Below are positions 33,994-42,845 of a stretch of DNA of 64,000 nt, in pieces. Source of the DNA: Arthrobacter globiformis NBRC 12137. Its GTDB lineage: Bacteria; Actinomycetota; Actinomycetes; Actinomycetales; Micrococcaceae. Position 1 is the stretch's first letter; each line of letters opens with the position of its first letter. A model generated the notes under the pieces. That model did no database searches and had not been told where the DNA came from. It saw only the letters and a program-made list of their open reading frames with translations. The position numbers were made by a program, and so were the translations under genes. The stretch spans positions 23,515 through 87,514 of the forward strand of contig NZ_BAEG01000069.1 of NCBI RefSeq assembly GCF_000238915.1, written 5' to 3'.

Positions 33994-35133
33994 ATGATCC
34001 TAGACACGGCAACACTGCGGGTTGCTTTCGCGGCGATGGCCTTGGTTCTGGCGCTGCTGTTCTATTTTTCGACCTTCCGCAGCACCCGCTCGCCCTACAG
34101 CGCCTGGTGGTGCGCCGCCCTGCTCCTGTTCCTCTCCGGTTCTGCGTCATTCCTCCTCAACGGCACGCCGCAGCAGGTCTGGGCCAATCCGCTGGGTAAT
34201 TTCCTGCTGGTGTCCGGCGCGGCAGGGGTCTGGGCCGGGGCGCGTTCCCTCCGAAACCTGAAGCACAATCTGTGGCTGTCCACCGCGCTGCCGGTCATCG
34301 CCGGCGCCGCGGCCGGCATCGACAGCCCGGGATCCAATACCTGGGCAGGCGGTGCAGTCTTCCTGGCGTCCATGGCCACACTCATCGGCCTGGCCTCGCA
34401 CGAGCTGTGGCGGCTTGAACCCGGGTACTCCCGGGTGAGGATTCCCATGGCCATCGCAGCGGGCGGGGTGGCCGTCTTCTATTTTTGCCGTCTGGTGGTG
34501 TTCCTTATCGAAGGGCCAAACGGTCCTGTTTTTTCCACCTACTTCGGGTCCGCGGTGACCACCATGGTCACCATGGTGCTGCTGGTGGTGGTTTCCTTCA
34601 GCATGGCGGGGCTGAGCACCGAGCAGCAGACGCGGGCGCTCCGAACGGTCGCCACGCAGGACGGGCTGACCGGCCTGCTTAACCGAGGCGCTTTCCTGGA
34701 AGCGGCCGCCCAGGAACTGGAACGCAGCAAGGCAGCCAACAGCGGCGGCTCGCTGATCCTCGCGGACCTGGACCACTTCAAGTCGGTCAACGACACCTTC
34801 GGCCACGCGGCGGGCGACCTTGCGCTGCAGGCGTTTGCCAACGCGTGCAGCGCGTCGGCCCGGTCCACGGACGTCGCCGGGCGCTACGGCGGCGAGGAGT
34901 TTATCCTCCTGCTTCCGGGTGCAGGCCCCAAGAGCGCGGAAATCATCGCGGGCGAAATCAGCAGGAGGCTGGCAGAGCAGCACATACCGGAACTGCTGCG
35001 GATGCCGACCGTCAGCTACGGCATTTCCACCTACAATGCGACAACCGCGGACCTCGACGAGGTGATCGCGGCCGCCGACGTCGCCCTCTATGAAGCTAAA
35101 TCACAGGGGCGGAACCGCACGATCAGGGGCTGA
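33994..35133 (+). CDS. Membrane-bound diguanylate cyclase (GGDEF domain)
   Basis: 379 residues. Six or so membrane segments (about 8-215) are followed by a GGDEF domain (about 220-379): DGLTGLLNRGAF, DLDHFKSVNDTFGHAAGD and RYGGEEF. The active-site GGEEF is intact, and RSTD five residues before it fits a product-inhibition I-site. It should make cyclic di-GMP in response to a signal read by the membrane part. ATG 33994 follows AGGGGACAG. Confidence 0.9.
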   Translation: MILDTATLRVAFAAMALVLALLFYFSTFRSTRSPYSAWWCAALLLFLSGSASFLLNGTPQQVWANPLGNFLLVSGAAGVWAGARSLRNLKHNLWLSTALPVIAGAAAGIDSPGSNTWAGGAVFLASMATLIGLASHELWRLEPGYSRVRIPMAIAAGGVAVFYFCRLVVFLIEGPNGPVFSTYFGSAVTTMVTMVLLVVVSFSMAGLSTEQQTRALRTVATQDGLTGLLNRGAFLEAAAQELERSKAANSGGSLILADLDHFKSVNDTFGHAAGDLALQAFANACSASARSTDVAGRYGGEEFILLLPGAGPKSAEIIAGEISRRLAEQHIPELLRMPTVSYGISTYNATTADLDEVIAAADVALYEAKSQGRNRTIRG

Positions 35134-35158
35134 GGCGAAGCTGGTGCCTTTTAAAGAC

Positions 35159-35179
35159 CCTGCTGCCTCTTAAAGCAGG
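35159..35179 (+). terminator. Hairpin downstream of the diguanylate cyclase
   Basis: CCTGCT (35159-35164) pairs with AGCAGG (35174-35179), and GGTGCC/GGCACC (35143-35148, 35178-35183) offers an alternative outer pairing. No T-run. Moderate candidate only. Confidence 0.35.
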
Positions 35180-35302
35180 CACCGGATCCGGAATGCATGG
35201 GGGACAATCCGGACCCGGCGATCCTGACTCGCAGCTGGAGACTGCGGTCTTTCATCAGGCATGGCCAGTGTGTTCCACGATCCTTGTAGAAAGGTGGGAG
35301 CA

Positions 35303-35357
35303 CCTTGGGGGTGGCCGTGTTCCGCCGCCCCCAAGGCAGCGGAACACGGCGGTTTTT
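35303..35357 (+). terminator. Terminator with two overlapping hairpins between convergent genes
   Basis: GCCGTGTTCCGC (35314-35325) pairs perfectly with GCGGAACACGGC (35339-35350), followed by GGTTTTT: a good plus-strand terminator for the diguanylate cyclase. CCTTGGGGG (35303-35311) can instead pair with CCCCCAAGG (35328-35336), which lies in the loop of the first hairpin. The minus-strand NlpC/P60 gene ends just to the right (35366). Confidence 0.75.
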
Positions 35358-35365
35358 CAGCTTTG

Positions 35366-36148
35366 CTAGGCCGCGCGAACGAACGTGACGGGGCCGGTGG
35401 CAGTGAGCCAGGACAGCGGGTGGGCCATGGTGGCGTTGATGCCGTTCATGCCGCCGCTGATGACCTTGCCGGCGCCGGCGTAGATGGCCACGTGGCCGGA
35501 CTGGACCACCATGTCGCCGGGCTGCGGGGTGGAGACCACCTTGCCGTGGCTCAGGAACTGCATCGGGGCGAGGTCACCCACGCGGATGCCGGCGGCACCG
35601 AGGGCCTTCTCCACCATGGCAGTGCAGTCCTGTGTGATGCCGATCTGGGCGTAGGCCGAAGCCAGCATGGTTGCGTTGACGCCTGCCGCAGCCTGGACGG
35701 GGGCCTTCGGCGCGGGAGCCGCGGCCTTGACGGTGACCTTCGGTGCGGCGGCCGGCGCAGCTGCAGCCTTGGCGGGCGCGGCAACCGGGGCGGCGGCGGG
35801 TGCCGCGGCCTTCTTCGCTACCGGCTTTTCGATGACGGGTGCTGCCACCACGGGAGCCGGGGCCGACTTGACCGCGGTGCGTTCAAACTCGATCTTGACG
35901 CTGGAAGCAGCGTTCAGGGGAGCCTGCACCTGGCTGGCGGCTTCGGGGGCGGCGGCCGGAGCCTGCGCCGGCTGGGCCGGGGCGGCGCCGCCGGCGTTGG
36001 CCGCAACGGTTCCCGTGAACGCCAGGCCGGAGGCCGCGAGGATCACGGCTGCCTGGCGGCCGAGACCGGAATTTGCGGAGGCAATGCGGGTGAACGGATT
36101 GGAGCGGGCGGCCGCAGCACGGCGGCCAGAAATAAAGCGGAACGACAT
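35366..36148 (-). CDS. Secreted NlpC/P60 cell-wall hydrolase under c-di-AMP riboswitch
   Basis: 260 residues. A signal region spans about residues 1-52. A long alanine/proline/lysine-rich linker (about 53-155) follows, then an NlpC/P60-like domain. QDCTAMVEKALGAAGI carries the probable catalytic cysteine and SGHVAIYAG the histidine. Such enzymes cut peptidoglycan stem peptides. A ydaO-type riboswitch lies directly upstream, a known arrangement for wall hydrolases in actinobacteria, so expression should fall or rise with cyclic di-AMP. Confidence 0.88.
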   Translation of the reverse strand: MSFRFISGRRAAAARSNPFTRIASANSGLGRQAAVILAASGLAFTGTVAANAGGAAPAQPAQAPAAAPEAASQVQAPLNAASSVKIEFERTAVKSAPAPVVAAPVIEKPVAKKAAAPAAAPVAAPAKAAAAPAAAPKVTVKAAAPAPKAPVQAAAGVNATMLASAYAQIGITQDCTAMVEKALGAAGIRVGDLAPMQFLSHGKVVSTPQPGDMVVQSGHVAIYAGAGKVISGGMNGINATMAHPLSWLTATGPVTFVRAA

Positions 36149-36154
36149 GAAGAA

Positions 36155-36360
36155 GCCTCTCCCGATGCCTGCGAGGTGAGCTGTCGGATTCGGATGGGAG
36201 GCACCCGGCCGCGGTCCTGAACGTGGTCAGGAACTGTGCGGCTTCACCCCAAGGCCCGCTTCAAGCAGGCCGAAAAGTGGTTTCCCCGTCTCTGCCGGAC
36301 ATGGGTCTTCGGTTGGTTCCTCGGGCTGCGGCAGAGTTAGGCAATCAGCGCGGGAGTGCC
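36155..36360 (-). ncRNA. ydaO/yuaA-type c-di-AMP riboswitch
   Basis: Read on the minus strand, the leader has the conserved 3' block CGAATCCGACAGCTCACCTC followed by GCAGGC (plus-strand 36165-36192). It also has GGGGTGAAGCCGC (about 36238-36250), ACGGGGAAACCAC (about 36276-36288) and the 5' CCGAGGAACCAACCG block (about 36308-36322). This order and spacing match the actinobacterial c-di-AMP riboswitch that precedes resuscitation factor and NlpC/P60 genes. The 3' block ends only about 15 bases before ATG 36148. Boundaries are approximate. Confidence 0.85.
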
Positions 36361-36497
36361 TCATCGGTGAAAAAGGCACGTTTTTCACGGTACGGGAGGC
36401 TTCGCCTAATGTCACATTAGGGTAACGGGGGCGTGTCGCTTATTCCGCTGCGGCCCGCGTCAGGTAGGGGATCGAGGTCTGATTTGTGTGGTGAACC

Positions 36498-38000
36498 TCA
36501 CTCTGCGGCGCGGAGCTTGCCGGCAAGCCGCTCCCGCATCTGGAGGCTGGCCGAGTTGAGGCCGATCAGTTCCACCTCGCGGCCGTGCCGGCGGTATTTC
36601 TCCGTGACGGCGTCCAGCACGGCGATGGTGGAGGCATCCCACAGATGCGAGGCGTGCAGGTCGATCACCACGCCCCCAATGCCCGGCTCGGCGTCGCGGG
36701 CGTAGTTGAACTGGGTGTAGAGGTCGTTGGAGGAGGCGAAGAACAGTTCGCCGTCCACGGTGTAGGTGGCCACCGTCCGGCCGTTGAGCTCCACTTCCGT
36801 CCGCTCCACGGTGGCGAAATGGGCCACCCGGCGGGCGAACATCGCCATCGCTGCCAGCACCCCTACCCCGACGCCGATCGCCAGGTTGTGCGTGACCACC
36901 ACCGTGCCGACAGTGATCAGCATGACCGCGGTTTCTGATTTGGGCATCCGCCTAAGCGTTGCCGGTGCAACAGAGTGCCAGTCGAACGTGATGGCCGAGA
37001 CGAAGATCATCACCGCCACCAGCGCCGCCATAGGGATGAGGCCCACGATGTCACCCAGGGTCACCACCAGTACCAGCAGGAAGACGCCCGCGAGGAACGT
37101 GGACACCCGGCTCCGGGCGCCGGAGCCTTTGACGTTGATCATCGTCTGCCCGATCACGGCGCAGCCGCCCATGCCGCCCAGGAAGCCTGTGACGATGTTG
37201 GCTACGCCCTGTCCCCAGGATTCGCGGGTCTTGTTGGAGCGGGTATCGGTGATGTCGTCCACCAGTTTGGCTGTCATCAGGGATTCCAGGAGCCCCACGA
37301 GCGCCATGGACAGCGAGAACGGTGCGATGGTCTGGAAGGTTTCCCACGTCAGGGGCACATTCGGGATGAAGAGTGTGGGCAGGCTTTCCGGCAGCTGGCC
37401 CTTGTCCTGGACGGTGGGGACGTCGATCCCGGCCATCACGGCGAGGGCCGTCAGGAGGACGATGGCCACCAGCGGTGACGGCACCGCCGTCGTAATGCGG
37501 CGGAGGCCGACGACGATCAGCAGGCCGGCGGCCACCAGCGGGTAGACGGGCCACGGAACGCCGAGCAGTTCCGGCAGCTGGGCCATGAACACGAGGATGG
37601 CCAGCGCGTTCACGAAGCCCACCATCACCGAGCGCGGAATGAAGCGCATGAGCCGGGTGACGCCCAGGACGGCGAGCAGGATCTGGAAGACCCCGGCAAG
37701 GATTACCGCGGCGATCAGGTGGTCCAGTCCGTGGCTGCGCATCAGCGGCGCGATCACCAGGGCGACGGCGCCTGTTGCGGCCGAGATCATGGCGGGCCGG
37801 CCGCCCACGAAAGAGATGGTGACCGCCATGGTGAAGGAAGCGAACAGTCCGATCCGGGGGTCCACGCCGGCGATCACAGAGAACGCGATGGCTTCAGGAA
37901 TGAGGGCGAGGGCCACCACCAGTCCGGCGAGGGCCTCGGTCTTGAGGCGCCGCGGGGAACGGAGCGTGGCCCGGACGGACTGGAGCTGTTCGGGCTTCAT
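36498..38000 (-). CDS. SulP-family inorganic anion transporter with STAS domain
   Basis: 500 residues. A membrane domain (about 1-390) starts with LAGLVVALALIPEAIAFSVIAGVDPRIGLF and contains VGLLESLMTAKLVDDIT and GGMGGCAVIGQTMINVKGSG, all SulP/SLC26 signatures. A cytoplasmic STAS domain follows (about 400-490; VVIDLHASHLWDASTIAVLD). Length and helix-1 sequence resemble bicarbonate- or sulfate-transporting BicA-type members. It begins 6 bases after a RelA/SpoT-domain gene, so both are cotranscribed. Confidence 0.9.
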   Translation of the reverse strand: MKPEQLQSVRATLRSPRRLKTEALAGLVVALALIPEAIAFSVIAGVDPRIGLFASFTMAVTISFVGGRPAMISAATGAVALVIAPLMRSHGLDHLIAAVILAGVFQILLAVLGVTRLMRFIPRSVMVGFVNALAILVFMAQLPELLGVPWPVYPLVAAGLLIVVGLRRITTAVPSPLVAIVLLTALAVMAGIDVPTVQDKGQLPESLPTLFIPNVPLTWETFQTIAPFSLSMALVGLLESLMTAKLVDDITDTRSNKTRESWGQGVANIVTGFLGGMGGCAVIGQTMINVKGSGARSRVSTFLAGVFLLVLVVTLGDIVGLIPMAALVAVMIFVSAITFDWHSVAPATLRRMPKSETAVMLITVGTVVVTHNLAIGVGVGVLAAMAMFARRVAHFATVERTEVELNGRTVATYTVDGELFFASSNDLYTQFNYARDAEPGIGGVVIDLHASHLWDASTIAVLDAVTEKYRRHGREVELIGLNSASLQMRERLAGKLRAAE

Positions 38001-38006
38001 GAAACT

Positions 38007-39113
38007 CTATTTCTTGGTCTGGCGGTAGCGCTCGATCTGCTTCAGCCGCCGCAGGAGGCTGTCGCGCCGCGGGTGGGGAGCGGCGTCGGGCGCCTCAGCG
38101 GTGAGGTCGATGTGTTTGGTGCCGTACTGCCACAGCAGGAGGTCATCCAGCAGGCGGTCCGGTCCGGGGGAGTAGCGGTGGTCCAGGGCCCGGCGGACCT
38201 CGGTGATCCGGTTGGCGCTGAGCAGTCCGGCAAGCTGGACGGTCTGTTTGAGTCCGTGGGCCGCCAGGAGTTCGGCCGCCCATCCCCAGTCGTCATCTAC
38301 TTTACGGTCCACGTGCGGGAGCAGGGTGCGCCAGACGTCGCGGATGCGGTTGGGGGTGAGCTGTGCCGCGCCCTCACCGTCCAGGTCCCAGTAGCTTCGG
38401 ACCTCCTCGTAGCGTTCATGCAGGTCGGCGAAGGCGGTCTCCACGGTCTCCAGCATGGCGGCGGTGGCCGTGAACTGCCGGTCGAAGTGCGGCGTCCAGG
38501 CCCGCGGGTCCTCGGCCTTGAACCGGATGTCGTGCTCGATCTCGCTCCAGGCATGCGCGAAGACGGTTCGTATTTGGCATTCGAAGAAGTAGCTGCCGTT
38601 GGGCTGGACCTCCGGGTTGAACACCTGCTGGTAGTTCTTCACCACGTCGTTCTGGATGGTGCGCAGGATCAGGTGCCGGCTGGAGTAACCGTACGTTCCG
38701 GACTCGATCGAGCCGATGTCCTTTTCACGGTCCCCGCGGCAGTCGAACAGGTGCCTCTGGCGCTTGATCAGGTTGGCCACCAGGGCGTTCTCCGCCGGCA
38801 GCTTGGTAATTACACGGACGCCCACCATGTCGTTGAGGGTCCGGAACGGGTCCGGGAACTTCAGGAGCCGCGGGCCGCCGGGTTCCAGCGGCTCCTCGGT
38901 CCGGGCGATCTTCTCCCGGAAGGAATCCACGGACTTGGTCCGGCCGGTGACGAACAGCGGCGTGACCTCGGTGTCCTTGAGCATGGTCCGCAGTATCTGC
39001 AGGACTTCCCTGGTGACAAGTTTCAGGGCAGGCCGGACGCGCTCATAGAGTTCCACGCTTTCCTGCACGGAGTCGCGCTGAGTGACGTCCAGGCGATCCC
39101 AGTTGCTTGCCAT
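38007..39113 (-). CDS. RelA/SpoT-domain protein, small (p)ppGpp-synthetase-like
   Basis: 368 residues. A RelA_SpoT synthetase domain spans about 45-215: VTGRTKSVDSFREKI, DMVGVRVITKLPAEN, YGYSSRHLIL and FFECQIRTVFAHAWSEIEHD. In known synthetases the last block is usually EIQIRT; here the glutamate before Q is a cysteine. No HD hydrolase, TGS or ACT domain is seen. A C-terminal helical region of about 150 residues is unassigned. First gene of an operon with SulP, 6 bases apart. Catalytic activity is likely but not certain. Confidence 0.82.
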   Translation of the reverse strand: MASNWDRLDVTQRDSVQESVELYERVRPALKLVTREVLQILRTMLKDTEVTPLFVTGRTKSVDSFREKIARTEEPLEPGGPRLLKFPDPFRTLNDMVGVRVITKLPAENALVANLIKRQRHLFDCRGDREKDIGSIESGTYGYSSRHLILRTIQNDVVKNYQQVFNPEVQPNGSYFFECQIRTVFAHAWSEIEHDIRFKAEDPRAWTPHFDRQFTATAAMLETVETAFADLHERYEEVRSYWDLDGEGAAQLTPNRIRDVWRTLLPHVDRKVDDDWGWAAELLAAHGLKQTVQLAGLLSANRITEVRRALDHRYSPGPDRLLDDLLLWQYGTKHIDLTAEAPDAAPHPRRDSLLRRLKQIERYRQTKK

Positions 39114-39318
39114 GGTTCCAAACTATCAATACGGTGCGACAGCGGTGCCGGTGACACCCCCGCCACTGCAGCCCCTTCCGCCCCATGGAAGCGGCCTCCC
39201 TGTAGGCTCGGCATATGGCTGTTGTGCGCCGTCGTGCCCTGCAATCCCGGATCCCGGGCGTGCGGGAGGCGGCAAGGAGGGGCCCGGCGCCCCGTTCGAA
39301 GGATCCTAGGAGGATGCA

Positions 39319-40140
39319 GTGAAGCGGCAGAAGTACCACTACGGTGACCACCCCAGCCAGTGGGGCGAGCTCTTCCTGCCGGAGGCACCTGCCGCACGCA
39401 ACGGCAAGCCGCCATCCCCGCGCGGCATCGTTGTGGTGATCCACGGCGGCTACTGGCGCTCGCAATACGGCGCGGAGCTGGGCGAGCCGCTGGCGAAGGA
39501 CCTCGCAGCGCACGGCATCGTGGCCTGGAACCTGGAGTACCGGCGGGCGGGCAACGGCGGCGGCTGGCCGCGGACGTTCGAGGACGTCCTCGCCGGGATC
39601 GACAAACTCCGCGAGGTGGCCGGCGAACACGGCCTCGACCTGAACCGGGTGGTGGCGCTGGGGCACTCGGCCGGCGGGCACCTGGCCGTCTGGGCGGCAG
39701 GGCGGGACCGGCTTGCCGAACTCGGTGCGGCCGACGCCGACCGGCAGGTCGCCCGGAACCTCAACGGTGAGGCCGTCCACCTGACCGGAGTGGTCAGCCA
39801 GTCCGGGTTGCTGAACCTCGCGCAGGCCGAGTGGGCCGACCTCAGCAACGGCGCCGTCAGCAACCTCCTGGGCGGCTCCGCCGAACGGTACCCCAAGCGC
39901 CACAAGTACGCCGACCCGATGAGTGCCGTGCCGCTGAGCATCCCGGTCTACGCCGTCCACGGGCTCGACGATGACACCGTGCCGGTGAGCCAGTCCGAGG
40001 CCTACGCCACTGCGGCCCGCGCGGCCGGCGCCCCGGTCCAGGTGGTCAAGGTCCCCGGCGACCACTTCTCGCTGATCGACCCGAAGGCACCGTCCTACCG
40101 GAAGTGCCGCGACCTGGTGCAGGAGCTGCTGCAGCTCTAG
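39319..40140 (+). CDS. Alpha/beta hydrolase, kynurenine formamidase-like
   Basis: 273 residues from GTG 39319, 6 bases after AGGAGG. VVVIHGGYWR supplies the HGG oxyanion motif, LGHSAGGHLAVW the nucleophile elbow (serine), HGLDDDTVP the acid and GDHFSLID the histidine. The HGGYW form and length match BNA7/kynurenine-formamidase-like and related esterases. No tryptophan-pathway genes are nearby, so the substrate is open. Monocistronic. Confidence 0.85.
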   Translation: MKRQKYHYGDHPSQWGELFLPEAPAARNGKPPSPRGIVVVIHGGYWRSQYGAELGEPLAKDLAAHGIVAWNLEYRRAGNGGGWPRTFEDVLAGIDKLREVAGEHGLDLNRVVALGHSAGGHLAVWAAGRDRLAELGAADADRQVARNLNGEAVHLTGVVSQSGLLNLAQAEWADLSNGAVSNLLGGSAERYPKRHKYADPMSAVPLSIPVYAVHGLDDDTVPVSQSEAYATAARAAGAPVQVVKVPGDHFSLIDPKAPSYRKCRDLVQELLQL

Positions 40141-40456
40141 CGCGGGAACTCCTCCGACGTCCGTTCGTTGCATTGATATGGGCTGAGCCGGCATATGCGC
40201 GCCGACAGTAAGTATGCTTGTCATCAACCACGAATGCCGCAGACGCCACAACGGAGGGACATTGCCTTGTCAGGAACAGCGCGCCAGTCCCGCCAGCTTC
40301 GGCCGCCCCATGCCCTGCCGATGAGTAAGGCCGGGCCGGCGGGAAGAGCGCGAAAGTGGACGCCGGTTGCTACCGGCGCCGGCTTGGAGGAATCTAGTAG
40401 GTGGGGATTGAGGTACTTTTGTATATTACGGTCCCGGGTTTCACTAGGAGATACAC

Positions 40457-40489
40457 ATGGGTGAACCCATCATGCGGTGGTCGGCGTGA
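40457..40489 (+). CDS. 10-residue leader peptide upstream of the ferredoxin reductase
   Basis: ATG 40457 lies 8 bases after AGGAG and opens a frame encoding MGEPIMRWSA, ending in TGA 40487-40489. That stop overlaps GTG 40486, the only well-placed start of the reductase (GTGA). The reductase itself has no ribosome site except the one driving this leader. It therefore looks like a translated leader that delivers ribosomes to the reductase. The rest of 40141-40456 has a TATATT-like box near 40420 but no gene I can support. Confidence 0.55.
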   Translation: MGEPIMRWSA

Positions 40490-41604
40490 TCCGGCTTCGA
40501 AAGCTGGCGCGCGCCGCGTCCGTGCTGACAACTCCCCTGGCCCCGGAGGATATTCTCGCGCTCTTTGACCCGGTGTTTTCCGCCCGGCAGCTGCGCGGCG
40601 TGGTCACCAAAGTCGTTCCTGAAACGGCTGATTCGGCCACCATCCACTTCCGGCCCGGCCGCGGCTGGAAGGCCCACAAGGCCGGCCAGTGGGCCCGGAT
40701 CGGCGTGGAGCTCGACGGTGTCCGGCACTGGCGCTCCTACTCGCTGAGCGCCCCGGCGGGCGAGGATCCGGCCATTACCGTGAGTGACATGGGTGCCGTG
40801 TCCGGCGTCCTGGTCCGCAACACCCGGCCCGGGGACGTCCTGTTCCTGGCGCCCCCGCAGGGCGACTTCGTCCTCCCCGAACATCCGCGGCCGCTCCTGA
40901 TGCTCACCGCCGGCAGCGGCATCACCCCCGTGATGTCCATGGTCCGCACACTCGTGCCGCACCGCCCCGACGCCGATGTGGTGCTGATCCACTCCGCCCG
41001 GCGGCCGGAGGACAGCATTTTCCGCGAAGAACTTTCCGAGCTCGCCGACCAGTTTCCCAACTTCCGGGTCACGCACTGGTACACGGGGGAGCGCGGCCGG
41101 ATGGACTTTGGCACGGCCGCCGGACTGGATGCGCTGTGCCCGGACTGGCGCCGCCGTGCTGCGTACGCCTGCGGCCCGGAGGGGTTCCTCGACGACGCCG
41201 AAGCACTGTGGGCCGCCGAAGCGGCCGCCCATCCCAAGGACCCCAAATCGACCCGTGCGGACGGGGCCACCGGCCCGTTCGCGGCCGACCCCGTCAACCT
41301 CATCATCGAACGCTTCAACACCAGCCTGCTCGGCGGTGTTGGGCACGACGGCGGCCTGGTCACCTTTGAGGCCTCCGACCGGGAGGTGGAGGCCGACGGC
41401 GACACCCCCCTTCTCGACGTCGGCGAAGACGCCGGCGTCCTCATGCCCAGCGGCTGCCGCATGGGCATCTGCCACAGCTGCCTGCTGCCCCTGCGTGCAG
41501 GGCAGGTCCGGGACCTGCGCACCGGTGAAGTCCACGGTGAACCGGGCCAACTAATCCAGACGTGCGTTTCGGCAGCTGCCGGGCCCGTTAACCTCGACAT
41601 CTGA
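40486..41604 (+). CDS. Ferredoxin reductase with C-terminal 2Fe-2S domain, desaturase electron donor
   Basis: 372 residues. FAD-binding block HWRSYSLSAPAG (about 85), NAD-binding LTAGSGITPVMSM (about 143) and ACGPEGFLDDAE (about 227). The C-terminal plant-type ferredoxin domain (about 290-372) has CRMGICHSC plus a distal cysteine in IQTCVSAA. It passes electrons from NAD(P)H to the cluster and on to the desaturase encoded 14 bases downstream. The pairing matches mycobacterial Rv3230c/DesA3. GTG 40486 is coupled to a leader peptide. Confidence 0.9.
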   Translation: MIRLRKLARAASVLTTPLAPEDILALFDPVFSARQLRGVVTKVVPETADSATIHFRPGRGWKAHKAGQWARIGVELDGVRHWRSYSLSAPAGEDPAITVSDMGAVSGVLVRNTRPGDVLFLAPPQGDFVLPEHPRPLLMLTAGSGITPVMSMVRTLVPHRPDADVVLIHSARRPEDSIFREELSELADQFPNFRVTHWYTGERGRMDFGTAAGLDALCPDWRRRAAYACGPEGFLDDAEALWAAEAAAHPKDPKSTRADGATGPFAADPVNLIIERFNTSLLGGVGHDGGLVTFEASDREVEADGDTPLLDVGEDAGVLMPSGCRMGICHSCLLPLRAGQVRDLRTGEVHGEPGQLIQTCVSAAAGPVNLDI

Positions 41605-41618
41605 GGAGCAACACAAGC

Positions 41619-42800
41619 ATGACTGCAATATCCGATCGCACAGACGCGACCACGAAGACCGCCACCGACAAGCCGGTCACGAAACCGCGGCCGGGGGCCC
41701 TGGCCGCCTCCGGCCGGCCGGCCGTGCGCCCGCCCGCCGCAGCGCACCTGTCCGACGAGCAGGTGGCAGAGCTCGGCCGGGAACTGGACGCCATCAAGGA
41801 CGAGATCCTGGCCAAGCGCGGCGCCTCCGACGCTGCCTACATCCGCCGGGTGATCAAGATCCAGCGCGGGCTGGAGATCGCCGGCAGGGCGGCGCTGCTG
41901 ATGGGCCGCAACAAGGCCGCCTGGGTCACCGGCACCAGCCTGCTCAGCCTCGCCAAGATCCTGGAAAACATGGAGATCGGCCACAACATCCTCCACGGCC
42001 AGTGGGACTGGATGCGCGATCCGGACATCCACTCCACCACGTGGGAATGGGACTTCGTCACCCCGGCGCGGTCGTGGCAGCACACCCATAACGACCTGCA
42101 CCACCGCTGGACAAACGTGGTGGGCAAGGACAACGACGTCGGATACAACCTGCTGCGCATGGACGAGGACCAGCCCTGGACCCCGCGAGCCCTGGGCAAC
42201 CCGCTGTACAACGCCATCCTCGCCCCCATTTTCGAATGGGGCATCGCGGTCTACGACCTGGAAATCGTCGACTACAAGGAGGGCAAGAAGAGCAAGGAGG
42301 CCATGGTCCGGGACCTCAAGGCCCTCGGCGTCAAGGCTCTCAAGCAGTTCACCAAGGACTACGCTGCCACCCCGGCCGTGGCCATGCTGACCGGCTCGGG
42401 AAAGCAGGCCCTCTACGGCACGCTCACCGCCAACGCCGTGCGAAACGTCTGGGCCCACGCTGTGATCTTCTGTGGCCACTTCCCCGAGGGGACGGACACG
42501 TTCACGGAGGAAATGGTGGAGGGCGAGACCCGCGGCGACTGGTACGTCCGGCAGATGATCGGCTCAGCCAACATTTCCGGCTCCAAGTTCATGCACATCA
42601 TGACCGGAAACCTGTCCCACCAGATCGAGCACCACCTGTTCCCGGACCTGCCGTCCAACAGGTACGGGGAGGTGGCGCCGAAGGTGCAGGAAATCTGCCG
42701 GCGCTACGGCCTGCCGTACACCACCGGGCCGCTGCTGAAGCAGGTGGGATCCTCGTGGGCGAAGGTCTTCAAGCTCGCGCTGCCGGGGAAGAAGGCCTAG
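41619..42800 (+). CDS. Membrane fatty acid desaturase, DesA3-like
   Basis: 393 residues. The three histidine boxes are HNILH (about 123), HTHNDLHHRW (about 155) and HQIEHHLFP (about 335), a di-iron acyl-CoA/acyl-lipid desaturase. A hydrophilic N-terminus of about 75 residues precedes the core. It introduces a double bond in membrane acyl chains using O2 and electrons from the reductase before it. ATG 41619 has GAGGAG about 13 bases upstream. Confidence 0.9.
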   Translation: MTAISDRTDATTKTATDKPVTKPRPGALAASGRPAVRPPAAAHLSDEQVAELGRELDAIKDEILAKRGASDAAYIRRVIKIQRGLEIAGRAALLMGRNKAAWVTGTSLLSLAKILENMEIGHNILHGQWDWMRDPDIHSTTWEWDFVTPARSWQHTHNDLHHRWTNVVGKDNDVGYNLLRMDEDQPWTPRALGNPLYNAILAPIFEWGIAVYDLEIVDYKEGKKSKEAMVRDLKALGVKALKQFTKDYAATPAVAMLTGSGKQALYGTLTANAVRNVWAHAVIFCGHFPEGTDTFTEEMVEGETRGDWYVRQMIGSANISGSKFMHIMTGNLSHQIEHHLFPDLPSNRYGEVAPKVQEICRRYGLPYTTGPLLKQVGSSWAKVFKLALPGKKA

Positions 42801-42845
42801 CAAACTGCAGGAACCCGAGCGCCGGGCGGCGTTCTCTGGCAGAGT

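Noticed and set aside
35303..35350. H-type pseudoknot
   Set aside because: Connecting loops of two bases cannot span 9- and 12-bp stems, so alternative hairpins are the better reading.
40195..40464. 89-codon frame before the ferredoxin reductase
   Set aside because: Poor composition, no ribosome site, and it overlaps the better-supported leader peptide.
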